The notes beneath the pieces were generated by a model that saw only the letters and a list, made by a program, of their open reading frames with translations, was not told the DNA's origin and did no database searches. From Sediminispirochaeta smaragdinae DSM 11293 (lineage in GTDB: Bacteria > Spirochaetota > Spirochaetia > DSM-16054 > Sediminispirochaetaceae), in the NCBI RefSeq assembly GCF_000143985.1, contig NC_014364.1:3968001-4032000 (forward strand): 64,000 nucleotides of DNA. The letters are read 5' to 3'. Of this stretch, positions 1 to 8,049 are shown in pieces (within the stretch, counting starts at the first letter, position 1; each line of letters starts with the position of its first letter). Both the position numbers and the translations under genes were made by a program.

Positions 1-639
1 GATACCACCGGGGCCTATCTTTCGATACGATTCGTCGATAACCCGGTCACCGGCCTTCTGCTCCATGGAAAAATAGTAAACATCTCCACCCTTTTGGTAG
101 ACGAAGAACTCGGAATTCCCCGCCCAGAGCGCCGGGGGATCATTATAACTAATCTCCACCGATGAAGAGACCTGAAAGAGTTCCTCACTTTCCACTTCAT
201 AGAGATAGAGATCCGCGTAGGCATCACCCGTCGGCTCAAGGTAAACAAGAAACCGACCGTCGGGAGAAGAGGATATCTGCAAAAGCTTACCGCTTTCGAT
301 ATCGGCCCCGGAACCGAAACTGGGAAAGGCCCCCACCGTTTCAAGTCCTTTCAGCTCCGACCCGCTTCGAAACACCCCAAAGCGGTTACGAATCTGTATC
401 CGCTCCCCCCTGTCGAGCAAGGCAACCTGCTCGGGAAAAAACGAGAGCTGACTGATCGTTCCCGTGGAAAGATCACTTGCAAGCAGGGTATCGAAAGAAC
501 CATACACAGGGCTTTCGGTACGAGCGGAAAAGAGCAGTTGATCATCCTTGGAAAGGCGAAGCCCTGAAAAGTCGACTTCCGCAGCCAGGGAAGAGGCACA
601 AAACCCCATTATCAGCAGAAACAGTACCGTTCTTCTCAT
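1..639 (-). CDS. Secreted beta-propeller-like protein, C-terminus cut off by window edge
   Basis: The frame opens at the ATG read from 639 and stays open for 213 codons to base 1, so the C-terminus lies outside the window. The N-terminus is a clear signal peptide (MRRTVLFLLIMGFCASSLAA). The rest has TolB/WD40-style propeller strands, for example SGLRLSKDDQLLFSAR near the start and ISSSPDGRFLVYLEP further on. It is probably a periplasmic or surface protein; no enzyme motif is visible. It starts 7 bases after the zinc-ribbon gene ends, so the two are likely co-transcribed. The frame contains no other long ORF of comparable quality. Confidence 0.75.
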   Translation of the reverse strand, partial: MRRTVLFLLIMGFCASSLAAEVDFSGLRLSKDDQLLFSARTESPVYGSFDTLLASDLSTGTISQLSFFPEQVALLDRGERIQIRNRFGVFRSGSELKGLETVGAFPSFGSGADIESGKLLQISSSPDGRFLVYLEPTGDAYADLYLYEVESEELFQVSSSVEISYNDPPALWAGNSEFFVYQKGGDVYYFSMEQKAGDRVIDESYRKIGPGGI

Positions 640-646
640 ATCGATA

Positions 647-916
647 TTATTGTCGGCATGAAGGAATCGCCAGTTCAATAATTTGTTCCAATTCCCGATC
701 AAGTTCTTCAAGTCGCAAGCGGGCCACCTCCAATCGACGCTCATAGCCGCGGAGTGCCACCTTCTCAAGGCGCAGAAAGGAGTTCTCCACAACCTCCTCG
801 AAGCTGAGCGATTCAAACCGGGGCGGATCAACAATTTCGATGCCGCACCCCGGACAGATCCGCTCCCCACGTTCCAGAACATGCCCGCAATGAGGGCAGA
901 AAGATACCGGTTCCAT
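647..916 (-). CDS. Small zinc-ribbon / coiled-coil protein
   Basis: This 89-residue protein begins with a four-cysteine zinc ribbon (C7, C10, C21, C24, in the form CPHCG and CPGCG). A charged, Leu/Glu/Arg-rich helix follows (about 45-80), likely a coiled coil. Proteins of this layout are common small spirochaetal and bacterial proteins of unknown role, probably mediating protein or nucleic-acid contacts. It sits directly upstream of the truncated propeller gene on the same strand. No specific function can be assigned. Confidence 0.7.
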   Translation of the reverse strand: MEPVSFCPHCGHVLERGERICPGCGIEIVDPPRFESLSFEEVVENSFLRLEKVALRGYERRLEVARLRLEELDRELEQIIELAIPSCRQ

Positions 917-1070
917 TACCTACAGTATACCCTTACCCATGGACGGATGCAACTCAAGAAGGGAAGAGGAATGGTCATTGTTTGAGCCAGAGAAAGATAA
1001 CGAAATGAGTTTCGTATATTTATCCTGAACACATCGGTGAAGGCGCTGCCGGATAATACCAGGCCTGCAC

Positions 1071-1868
1071 TCAGCCGAATCCATTGTGTATATCCACCCG
1101 AAATGAGAGCCCGTCCCAGGCCGGTTCCACCCCGGTCGGGAGCATCCTTCGAATATCCTCATGATCGACATCATGGGTAAGGTGGGTAAACCACGCCTTT
1201 TCGGCCCCGATCTTCCGTACCGCCTCAAGGGCCTGGCCGAAGGAAAAATGGGTGGGATGGGGTTCCGGTCTGAGGGCGTCGATAACCACGAAACGGATCC
1301 CCTCAAGCAGTTCATAGCTATATTCGGGAATGATATTGCAATCGGTAAGATAGGCAAAGGGGCCGATTCTGTAACCGAATACGGGAAGGGAGCCGTGGAG
1401 CAACGGTATGGGAATCACTTCAAGGGAACCGATGGTGATATGATCTTCCGGCCCAATGGGCTTGAGCAGAACCTTGGGTTTGCCGCCCCCCTCCTGGCCT
1501 GAGGAAAAGATATAGGAAAAACGGCGGCGTATCTCGTCCATGGTTTCGGCCGACCCGTACAGGGGGATGGGGCCGTTAAAGCTTAAAGGGCGCAGATCGT
1601 CCAAGCCGTGAAGGTGGTCTGCATGGGCATGGGTATAGAAAACCGCATCGATGTGGGCAATTCCCTCCCGCAGTGCCTGGAGGCGAAACTCGGGAGCGGT
1701 ATCAAAAAGAATGACCTCGTCTTCCGCCCCGCGGACCAGGGCACTGGCCCGGCTGCGATGGTTTTTCGGATTCTTTGAACGGCAGACAGGGCAGATACAA
1801 GCGATGACCGGCACGCCGTGGCTGGTCCCGGATCCAAGAATGGTAACGGTACATGATGATTGCTTCAT
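1071..1868 (-). CDS. MBL-fold metal-dependent hydrolase, PhnP-like
   Basis: The 265-residue protein has the metallo-beta-lactamase core motif THAHADH (residues 79-85) followed by GLDDLRP. It also has an N-terminal cysteine cluster C24-I-C26-P-V-C29. This combination is typical of PhnP-like cyclic phosphodiesterases and their relatives. Further metal-ligand histidines occur near the C-terminus (FTHLTHDVDHE). Its ATG overlaps the stop of the upstream PdxR-like regulator (TGATG at 1866-1870), which suggests translational coupling. The substrate is unknown; hydrolysis of a cyclic phosphate is inferred from the family only. Confidence 0.85.
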   Translation of the reverse strand: MKQSSCTVTILGSGTSHGVPVIACICPVCRSKNPKNHRSRASALVRGAEDEVILFDTAPEFRLQALREGIAHIDAVFYTHAHADHLHGLDDLRPLSFNGPIPLYGSAETMDEIRRRFSYIFSSGQEGGGKPKVLLKPIGPEDHITIGSLEVIPIPLLHGSLPVFGYRIGPFAYLTDCNIIPEYSYELLEGIRFVVIDALRPEPHPTHFSFGQALEAVRKIGAEKAWFTHLTHDVDHEDIRRMLPTGVEPAWDGLSFRVDIHNGFG

Positions 1869-3160
1869 CAGAAAATTCCCTTCGGCCCGTCGTTGCCCAA
1901 GGCGTCGAAGACGCCGCCAAGATATTTGAGTCCGGCCACAAAGCGCTCTTCAGACATTCCCATGAAGGAGAGTCGGAACCGGTAGCGGGAAGCAGGATCA
2001 AACGAAAAGTTCTCGCCCCCGGCCCAGGGAGCCGAGGGAAGCGAGGGATCTATGGTACTGGTGACCCAGATGTTGTATCCCAGACGGCCGGCGGTGAAGG
2101 AGAGGAAGGGGTAACGGGCCAGAAGTATTTCAAGGCGTCTCCTCCGATCTTCACAAATCTTTCGGTTGATCAGGATACTCTCTTTTAGGGTTCCCGATTC
2201 AACGAGAGAAGCGACCAGATGCTGCATAAAACTGCTTGTTCCGATATCCGCGGTAAATTTACTGAACAAAAGGTCTTCCCTCAGTGTCCCCGGAGCAACA
2301 AGAATGCCGATCCGAATTCCAGGTGCAGTCACCTTGGACAAGCTTTTTATGTAGATGGTCCGCTCGGGAATCAAATCGAGAAAACGCATAGGCGGATCAT
2401 CAAAAAACGAAGGCAGGAATTCGGAAAGATAGTCGTCTTCGATGATGAGGAACCCGTATGTGGTGGCAAGTTCGGCAATCCGCTTCATAACTTCCGGGGT
2501 ATAACTGATTCCCGTCGGGTTATGTATTTGCGGCATGGCATAGAAAGCCTCGATTCCCTCCCTTGCATGTTTCTCCAGAAGATCGAGGTCGGGACCATTC
2601 TCAAGGAGGGGAACAAAGCGTTTCGGCCTGAAAAGATTGACGGCTCCCGAGTAGGTGGGATCTTCGAAGAGAACAACCTCCGAAAGCGAGTCGGAAAAAA
2701 GCTTGCCGGCAAGATCAAGCCCCTGCTGGGCACCGGAGATAACTACCGTCCTATCCCGCGGTGTGCGGTAAAAGGAGGAGAGGGCATCGAGACAGCGTGA
2801 GTTACCACCAGGCGGGGCTGCGGCAAATAGAGACACACCAACCTCCGCAAAAAGCTCGCCCGTCAATCTCCTGACAGCATCCAGAGGAAAAAGGTCCTCG
2901 CCGATAGACGCAACCTGAAAGGGAAAGAGCCCGCGTTCGGATTCGATTCGGCGAGGGTATTTGACAAAGGAGCCCCTGCCGACACTGTTTTCTATATACC
3001 CTTCGGCCTTGAGGCGATCATATGCCTTTTTGGCCGTCAACTTGTTACACCCCCATCTCTCGGCACACTCGCGAATAGAAGGGAGCTGATCCCCGGGAGC
3101 ATAGCGCCCCTCTTCGATGGCCTGCCGCAATGATTGAACCATAGTTTCGATAAGAGACAT
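1868..3160 (-). CDS. pdxR: MocR/PdxR-type regulator: GntR winged helix fused to aminotransferase domain
   Basis: The N-terminal ~70 residues form a GntR winged helix (PGDQLPSIRECAERWGCNK). The rest is a class I aminotransferase-like fold with typical elements such as NPTGISY and a PLP-lysine region YIKSLSKV. Such MocR proteins bind PLP and control vitamin B6 genes. It is divergent from pdxS-pdxT across a perfect palindrome, so I infer the PdxR role. The ATG at 3160 is chosen because AAGAGG (3166-3171) lies five bases before it. A GTG at 3166 is possible but overlaps that Shine-Dalgarno. The MBL hydrolase gene follows with a one-base overlap. Confidence 0.85.
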   Translation of the reverse strand: MSLIETMVQSLRQAIEEGRYAPGDQLPSIRECAERWGCNKLTAKKAYDRLKAEGYIENSVGRGSFVKYPRRIESERGLFPFQVASIGEDLFPLDAVRRLTGELFAEVGVSLFAAAPPGGNSRCLDALSSFYRTPRDRTVVISGAQQGLDLAGKLFSDSLSEVVLFEDPTYSGAVNLFRPKRFVPLLENGPDLDLLEKHAREGIEAFYAMPQIHNPTGISYTPEVMKRIAELATTYGFLIIEDDYLSEFLPSFFDDPPMRFLDLIPERTIYIKSLSKVTAPGIRIGILVAPGTLREDLLFSKFTADIGTSSFMQHLVASLVESGTLKESILINRKICEDRRRRLEILLARYPFLSFTAGRLGYNIWVTSTIDPSLPSAPWAGGENFSFDPASRYRFRLSFMGMSEERFVAGLKYLGGVFDALGNDGPKGIF

Positions 3161-3177
3161 AAACACCTCTTGACAAA

Positions 3178-3203
3178 ATAGTACAATGATATGATTGTAC
3201 TAT
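3178..3203. promoter_or_regulatory. Perfect palindrome between pdxR and pdxS, probable PdxR operator
   Basis: The arms ATAGTACAAT (3178-3187) and ATTGTACTAT (3194-3203) are perfect reverse complements around a 6-base spacer. The site lies immediately upstream of the pdxR start and overlaps the -35 of a plausible pdxS promoter. Binding by the adjacent regulator is inferred from position. Confidence 0.6.
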
Positions 3204-3223
3204 AAGAGAAAAGAATGTATTAG
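3195..3223 (+). promoter_or_regulatory. Candidate promoter of pdxST
   Basis: TTGTAC (3195-3200) and TATTAG (3218-3223) are separated by 17 bases. The -35 element is part of the right arm of the palindrome, which fits regulator control of RNA polymerase access. The leader to the pdxS ATG is about 75 bases. This is read by eye, with no transcript data. Confidence 0.4.
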
Positions 3224-3306
3224 AGACGGTACATAATCGTCCGCCCCGGAGCCCGTTCTTTAGTCTACCGGCTCCGAAGCATGTTGTCCACGAGAAGGAG
3301 GCAAAG

Positions 3307-4176
3307 ATGGACAGGTCACGAGAAAAGATCAACAAGGGTTTCGCCGAAATGTTCAAGAACGGCGTCATCATGGATGTAACAACCCCAGATCAGGCAAAGC
3401 TCGCCGAAGATGCCGGAGCCTGTGCGGTCATGGCACTTGAACGGGTGCCCGCCGATATCAGAAAGGCGGGGGGCGTGGCACGGATGAGCGATCCGGCCAT
3501 GATCCGTTCGATCATGGAAGCGGTGAGCATCCCTGTGATGGCAAAATGCAGGATAGGTCACATCACCGAGGCACGTATCCTGGAGGCGCTGGAGATAGAC
3601 TTTATCGACGAGAGCGAGGTGCTGACGCCCGCGGATGAAGAACGCCACATAGACAAGAAGCTTTTCAAGGTTCCCTTTGTCTGCGGTGCAAGAAACCTTG
3701 GTGAGGCACTTCGGCGTATCAATGAAGGGGCAAGCATGATCAGAACCAAGGGCGAAGCGGGTACCGGCAACATCGTCGAAGCGGTTCGCCACACCAGAAC
3801 GATTGCAGGCGAGATCGCCGGCCTGCAGGGGCTCGACGAGGAAGGTCTTAAGCGGAAAGCTGCCGAATACCGGGTACCCATAGAACTTGTAGAACAGACG
3901 GCCACATTGAAAAGAGTTCCGCTAGTCAACTTTGCCGCCGGCGGGGTTGCAACACCGGCTGATGCAGCCCTCATGATGGAGCTGGGCAGCGATGGTGTCT
4001 TTGTCGGGTCCGGCATCTTTACCAGCGAACATCCGGAAAAGATGGCGGCGGCGATTGTGGAAGCGGTTATTCACTACCAGGACCCGAAACGCCTGGCCGA
4101 CATCTCATCCGGCTTGGGGGCCGCCATGAAGGGGCTTGAGATAGCCACGCTCCAGACGGTTATGGCGGGAAGATGA
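3307..4176 (+). CDS. pdxS: Pyridoxal 5'-phosphate synthase lyase subunit
   Basis: PdxS combines ribose 5-phosphate, glyceraldehyde 3-phosphate and ammonia (from PdxT) to make PLP in the cytoplasm. The 289-residue protein is full family length and highly conserved, with [20 protein letters not shown] at the N-terminus and the signatures [33 protein letters not shown] and [11 protein letters not shown] strong Shine-Dalgarno (GAAGGAGG) precedes the ATG. It overlaps pdxT by four bases (ATGA), as expected for the two-subunit enzyme. Control by the divergent PdxR-type gene is likely. Confidence 0.97.
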   Translation: MDRSREKINKGFAEMFKNGVIMDVTTPDQAKLAEDAGACAVMALERVPADIRKAGGVARMSDPAMIRSIMEAVSIPVMAKCRIGHITEARILEALEIDFIDESEVLTPADEERHIDKKLFKVPFVCGARNLGEALRRINEGASMIRTKGEAGTGNIVEAVRHTRTIAGEIAGLQGLDEEGLKRKAAEYRVPIELVEQTATLKRVPLVNFAAGGVATPADAALMMELGSDGVFVGSGIFTSEHPEKMAAAIVEAVIHYQDPKRLADISSGLGAAMKGLEIATLQTVMAGR

Positions 4177-4865
4177 GTAAAAATAGACCTGTTGTCGGCA
4201 TCCTCACCTTTCAGGGAGCCGTACAGGAGCACATTGCCCCCCTTGCCCAGGTGGGTGCCGAGTATAGGCTGGTGCGCCTTCCCGAAGAACTCGAGGGGCT
4301 TGATGCACTGATCATCCCGGGTGGTGAAAGCACCGTTATACATCGCTTCCTCCACCGTTACGGAATGATCGCTCCAATGAGAGCCTTTGCGCAAAAAGGA
4401 CACAGGATCTGGGGGATTTGTGCGGGAGCGATTGTCCTGGCGACGAATGTCGACGGAGAGGCGGGAAAAGGTGCATCACTATTGGAGATCCAGGTACGAA
4501 GGAACGACTACGGCAGGCAGCTGGCCAGCGGTGCTAACCTGGTCTTCTCCCCGGAATTTCTCCCCACAGAAGGGGCGATGATGCCCTTCATACGGGCCCC
4601 CCGATTCGCAGCATCCCAAAGCAGGGAGGCGAAGGCCATAGCAACACGAGAAAACGGCGAACCCGTCGGTTTTATCGGCGGCAGCCAGGAGAACATCCTT
4701 GCCACCGCCTTCCATCCGGAACTTACCGACGTAAGGAGTTTCCACGCCTGGGTCGCCGGAGCGACTCTGTCGCGGGATATTAAAGCAACTCGGCGGCAAG
4801 CTCGGCAAGGGGACTTCTCTCGGTATGCTCCAGAAGAACCTGCCCGTAGATGCGCTGCCCCTTGA
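4173..4865 (+). CDS. pdxT: Pyridoxal 5'-phosphate synthase glutaminase subunit
   Basis: PdxT is the class I glutaminase that supplies ammonia to PdxS. The 230-residue product shows GVQ-type N-terminal architecture ([13 protein letters not shown]), the PGGEST oxyanion loop, the nucleophile in WGICAGAI and the catalytic HPEL. The usual family length is about 190-200 residues. This copy carries roughly 25-30 extra basic, Ala/Arg-rich residues after the HPEL region. That tail is encoded where the gene overlaps the convergent phoH gene by 86 bases, so the tail is probably a read-on extension of little function, or marks a frameshift near the end. Translation is coupled to pdxS. Confidence 0.95.
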   Translation: MSKNRPVVGILTFQGAVQEHIAPLAQVGAEYRLVRLPEELEGLDALIIPGGESTVIHRFLHRYGMIAPMRAFAQKGHRIWGICAGAIVLATNVDGEAGKGASLLEIQVRRNDYGRQLASGANLVFSPEFLPTEGAMMPFIRAPRFAASQSREAKAIATRENGEPVGFIGGSQENILATAFHPELTDVRSFHAWVAGATLSRDIKATRRQARQGDFSRYAPEEPARRCAAP

Positions 4866-6102
4866 AGGCCTCGACAAGGTAGGTCAGTCCGTTGGAACTT
4901 GCATCAAGGTAGGGGCTGTCGATCTGATAGGGATCACCGGTCAAAACGACCTTGGTGCCCTCCCCTGCCCTGCTGACAATGGTCTTTATCTCGTGGGGAG
5001 AAAGGTTCTGGGCCTCATCGATGATGATGAACTGGTTCGGAAGGCTTCTCCCCCGAATATAGGTGATGGCCTCGATCTCCACCATGTTGCTTGAGATGAT
5101 GGCATCGACACTTTTGAGATTGGGGCGTTTATGGACCGAGAGAATAAACTCGAGGTTATCGAAGAGAGGCTGCATCCAGTGGGAGAGTTTCTCTTCCTTT
5201 GCTCCGGGAAGATAGCCGATATCCTTGCCGAGGGGAACGATGGGACGACTTATCAGCATCCTGCCGTAGGCCGAATCATCAAAAACCTTTTTAAGCCCTG
5301 CGGCAATGGCAAGGAGGGTCTTTCCGGTTCCCGCCTTTCCCACAAGGGTTACGAGTTTCACCGTATCGTCGAGAAGTAACTCAAGGGCCATTCTCTGTTC
5401 CATATTAAGGGGATGGATTCCGCTGATCGCGCCAGGCAGTTCGGACACCAGATCAAGCCCCCCGTCCCGGCCGTTGTAGCGACCTAAAAGGGGTTCGTCA
5501 TGCTCCTTATCTTCCAGAACAACAAATTCGTTTGGGTTGAGGGGATCTTTCCAGTTGAGAAATTCCTCCTGGGAAAAAAACTGATAGCTGTCAGAGCCGA
5601 TATTCGCTCCCCGATAGCCAGAATAGAGTTCGGCGAAATTGACCTTTTGCTTTTCATAGTCGACGGCCTTCAGCCCGAGGGCGGAGGCCTTGACCCGGGC
5701 ATTTATATCCTTCGAGACAAAAAACACCCTTCTGCCGTCCCTGTTTTGTATGGTCAGCGCCGTGAGAATAATCTTGTTGTCGGGTCTGCTTCGATCCAGA
5801 CCTATTTCGATATCGTCATCATAGTGAAGGGCCACCCGCAAAATCGACCCATTCTCCATCTTGGAACCGCTGGTCGGATCCCCATGCTTGGTGATTGAAT
5901 CGAGAAAACGGATTGCATGCCTGGCGTTCCGTCCTCGTTCGTCGCTGTAGGTCTTGAGCTTGTCCAATTCTTCGAGAACCCAGAGGGGTACGACGATTTC
6001 GCTGTCTCGGAAACTCAGGATCGCATCATACTTGTGGATGAAGACGTTGGTATCGATAATAAAGACCTTACGATCATTGCTGTTTCTGTCATCTCCTGCC
6101 AT
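4780..6102 (-). CDS. phoH: PIN domain-PhoH family ATPase
   Basis: From the ATG at 6102 the protein has 440 residues. An N-terminal PIN ribonuclease domain (VFIIDTNVFIH, acidic D17) is fused to a C-terminal PhoH P-loop ATPase. The Walker A is GKAGTGKT (255-262) and the Walker B is IIIDEAQN (359-366). PIN-PhoH proteins act as RNA helicase/nucleases. The start at 6102 is preferred because AAGGAGG lies a few bases upstream; the frame stays open to 6162 but without a better signal. The 3' end overlaps the convergent pdxT by 86 bases. Confidence 0.92.
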   Translation of the reverse strand: MAGDDRNSNDRKVFIIDTNVFIHKYDAILSFRDSEIVVPLWVLEELDKLKTYSDERGRNARHAIRFLDSITKHGDPTSGSKMENGSILRVALHYDDDIEIGLDRSRPDNKIILTALTIQNRDGRRVFFVSKDINARVKASALGLKAVDYEKQKVNFAELYSGYRGANIGSDSYQFFSQEEFLNWKDPLNPNEFVVLEDKEHDEPLLGRYNGRDGGLDLVSELPGAISGIHPLNMEQRMALELLLDDTVKLVTLVGKAGTGKTLLAIAAGLKKVFDDSAYGRMLISRPIVPLGKDIGYLPGAKEEKLSHWMQPLFDNLEFILSVHKRPNLKSVDAIISSNMVEIEAITYIRGRSLPNQFIIIDEAQNLSPHEIKTIVSRAGEGTKVVLTGDPYQIDSPYLDASSNGLTYLVEAFKGQRIYGQVLLEHTERSPLAELAAELL

Positions 6103-6183
6103 GGAGTCCTCCTTGGATGCTTTCTTCCTCCATTGTAGTAGTGGTACGGGCAAAATGTCCAATGAGAAATTGGTAGTGTTTGC

Positions 6184-6213
6184 TAGTGTTCCGAATCCTG
6201 GTGATACTATGCC
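6184..6213 (+). repeat. Dispersed 30-base motif, copy 1
   Basis: The sequence begins TAGTGTTCCGAATCCTGGTG and ends ATACTATGCC. Closely related copies occur at 41999-42029 on the same strand and 58420-58440 on the opposite strand, all in intergenic DNA. It may be an insertion-sequence end or a small palindromic repeat. No transposase is nearby. Confidence 0.55.
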
Positions 6214-6222
6214 TGCACATAG

Positions 6223-6250
6223 AAAAGGGAGCCGAGAAACCCCGGCCCCC
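6223..6250 (-). terminator. Rho-independent terminator after hydA
   Basis: On the minus strand GGGGGCCG pairs with CGGCTCCC (one G-U) around an 8-base loop and is followed by TTTT. It lies 33 bases beyond the hydA stop. The wobble pair exists only in the minus-strand transcript, which supports that direction. The remaining phoH-hydA gap (6103-6282) holds only this and the dispersed motif. Confidence 0.6.
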
Positions 6251-6282
6251 TATATTCAAATGGGTAAAATGAAGAGCTGATA

Positions 6283-8034
6283 CTATTTGCGGTAGAGTGG
6301 TCTCGGCGTATAGCCGGTATGAAGCAACTCGTGGCTCTTGTGGCCCAAAGGTTCACCAAGGAACTCTTTGTAGATCTGAGAGATCTCAGGGTTTTCATGG
6401 CTACAGCGAACAGCAGAGTTAACATCGTCCTTGTAGAGCCCTGCAATTCTCTTTTTTCGGACCTCGTCGGTAGTACCGTAAGGCTGACCACCGCCGGAGA
6501 TACAACCGCCTCGACACGCCATTACCTCGATAAAATGATAAGGGGGCTCTTCGCCCTTTTCACGGGCATCCCGGACCTCATCGAGGATCTGGCTCACATT
6601 GGCCATACCATGGGCAATTGCAACCTTTACCTTTTTGCCGTCGATATCGACCTCTCCCTTTCTCACACCTTCGACACCGCGGACCTCGTTAACCTCAACC
6701 TTTTCCAGCTCCTTGCCGGTAATAAGTTTATGAGCGGTACGTAGCGCAGCCTCCATAACACCTCCGGTAACACCAAAGATGGTACCTGCACCGGAGTATG
6801 CACCGATGGGGCTATCCGCCTTCTCGTCCTTCAGGCTTGCAAAATCGATCCCCATCGCCTTGATGAGACGTGCAAGTTCTCTCGTGGTCAGAACAACATC
6901 GACATCCTGATAACCCGAGCTGTACATCTTTTCACAGCGGGTAATCTCATATTTTTTCGCGGTACAGGGCATGATGGCGGCAGAGTAGATATTTGCCGGA
7001 TCGATCTTCTTTTTCTCGGCATAGTAGGTCTTGGTGATTGCACCCTGCATCATCATGGGACTCTTTGCCGTTGAAAAGTTGGGAATCATATCCGGGTAGT
7101 ACTTTTCCATGAAGTCCGTCCATGCAGGACAACAGCTGGTGATCTGCGGAATCGCACCGGTTCCCTTGGTGAGCCGCTGAACCAGCTCGCTTCCCTCTTC
7201 CATGATGGTAAGGTCGGCGGAAAAATTGGTATCGAATACCGCATCTATCCCCAGCTTGCGCAGTGCAGCATAGATCTTTCCCGTGCTGATCTCCCCAGGT
7301 TCCATACCGAAGGCCTCTCCAAGGGCGACCCTAACTGCGGGAGCAATCTGGACGGCAACATGTTTTTCGGGATCTCTGATGGCAGCAAGCAGTTTTCCGG
7401 TTTCATCCTTTTCGAAGATGGCTCCAACCGGACAGTGGGCCGAACACTGACCACACTTGATACAGGGGCTGTCGTTCAAGGTATCATCGGCAGAGGGTGC
7501 AATTCTTACATTCTCACCACGTCCGATAAACTCGAGGGCCCATACACCCTGCATAACCTGACACACATTGGCACAGCGGCCGCAGTTTACGCACTTTTCC
7601 GGGTTGAACACGATCGACGGAGTCGATGTGTCGGGTTCGATCTCACGTATCCGCTGTTCAAAGGGCTGCTCACGGATACCGAAATCCGCTGCAAGCTTCT
7701 GAAGTTCGCAATTCCCGTTCCGTCCGCATTTAAGGCAGTCGTTGGGATGAGTCGAAAGAATCAATTCAATGACGGTACGTCTGATCTCATGGAGTTCTGG
7801 ATCATGGGTGATGATGCCCATCCCTTCAGAAACAGGGGTGGCGCAGGCCCTAACCATTTTGGGGCTGTTCTCCAACTTTACAACACAAATACCACAGGCG
7901 GCCCAGGGGGGAAGGTCGGGATGATAGCAAAGAACGGGAATCTTTACATTCACCTGCTCTGCTGCCTTGAGAATGGTCGTTCCTTCGGGAACCTGGACCG
8001 ATTCGCCGTTGATTCGTATATTGACGGTTTTCAC
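6283..8034 (-). CDS. hydA: [FeFe] hydrogenase catalytic subunit HydA
   Basis: This subunit reduces protons (or oxidises H2) at the H-cluster. The 583-residue protein carries, in order, a [2Fe-2S] domain (C36, C47, C50, C64), a His-Cys3 [4Fe-4S] site (H96, C100, C103, C109) and two [4Fe-4S] ferredoxin motifs (C148-C158, C191-C201). The three H-cluster loops follow: TSCCPAW (299-305), MPCTAKK (355-361) and MACRGGCISGGGQP (505-518). It is the last gene of a five-gene operon with NuoE- and NuoF-like partners, the arrangement of NAD-linked, often electron-bifurcating HydABC enzymes. Bifurcation itself is inferred. Confidence 0.95.
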   Translation of the reverse strand: MKTVNIRINGESVQVPEGTTILKAAEQVNVKIPVLCYHPDLPPWAACGICVVKLENSPKMVRACATPVSEGMGIITHDPELHEIRRTVIELILSTHPNDCLKCGRNGNCELQKLAADFGIREQPFEQRIREIEPDTSTPSIVFNPEKCVNCGRCANVCQVMQGVWALEFIGRGENVRIAPSADDTLNDSPCIKCGQCSAHCPVGAIFEKDETGKLLAAIRDPEKHVAVQIAPAVRVALGEAFGMEPGEISTGKIYAALRKLGIDAVFDTNFSADLTIMEEGSELVQRLTKGTGAIPQITSCCPAWTDFMEKYYPDMIPNFSTAKSPMMMQGAITKTYYAEKKKIDPANIYSAAIMPCTAKKYEITRCEKMYSSGYQDVDVVLTTRELARLIKAMGIDFASLKDEKADSPIGAYSGAGTIFGVTGGVMEAALRTAHKLITGKELEKVEVNEVRGVEGVRKGEVDIDGKKVKVAIAHGMANVSQILDEVRDAREKGEEPPYHFIEVMACRGGCISGGGQPYGTTDEVRKKRIAGLYKDDVNSAVRCSHENPEISQIYKEFLGEPLGHKSHELLHTGYTPRPLYRK

Positions 8035-8049
8035 CGGTTTCCTCCTTAG

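Noticed and set aside
4780-6162. Longer PhoH start at 6162
   Set aside because: The extra 20 codons lack a ribosome site, whereas AAGGAGG sits directly before the ATG at 6102.
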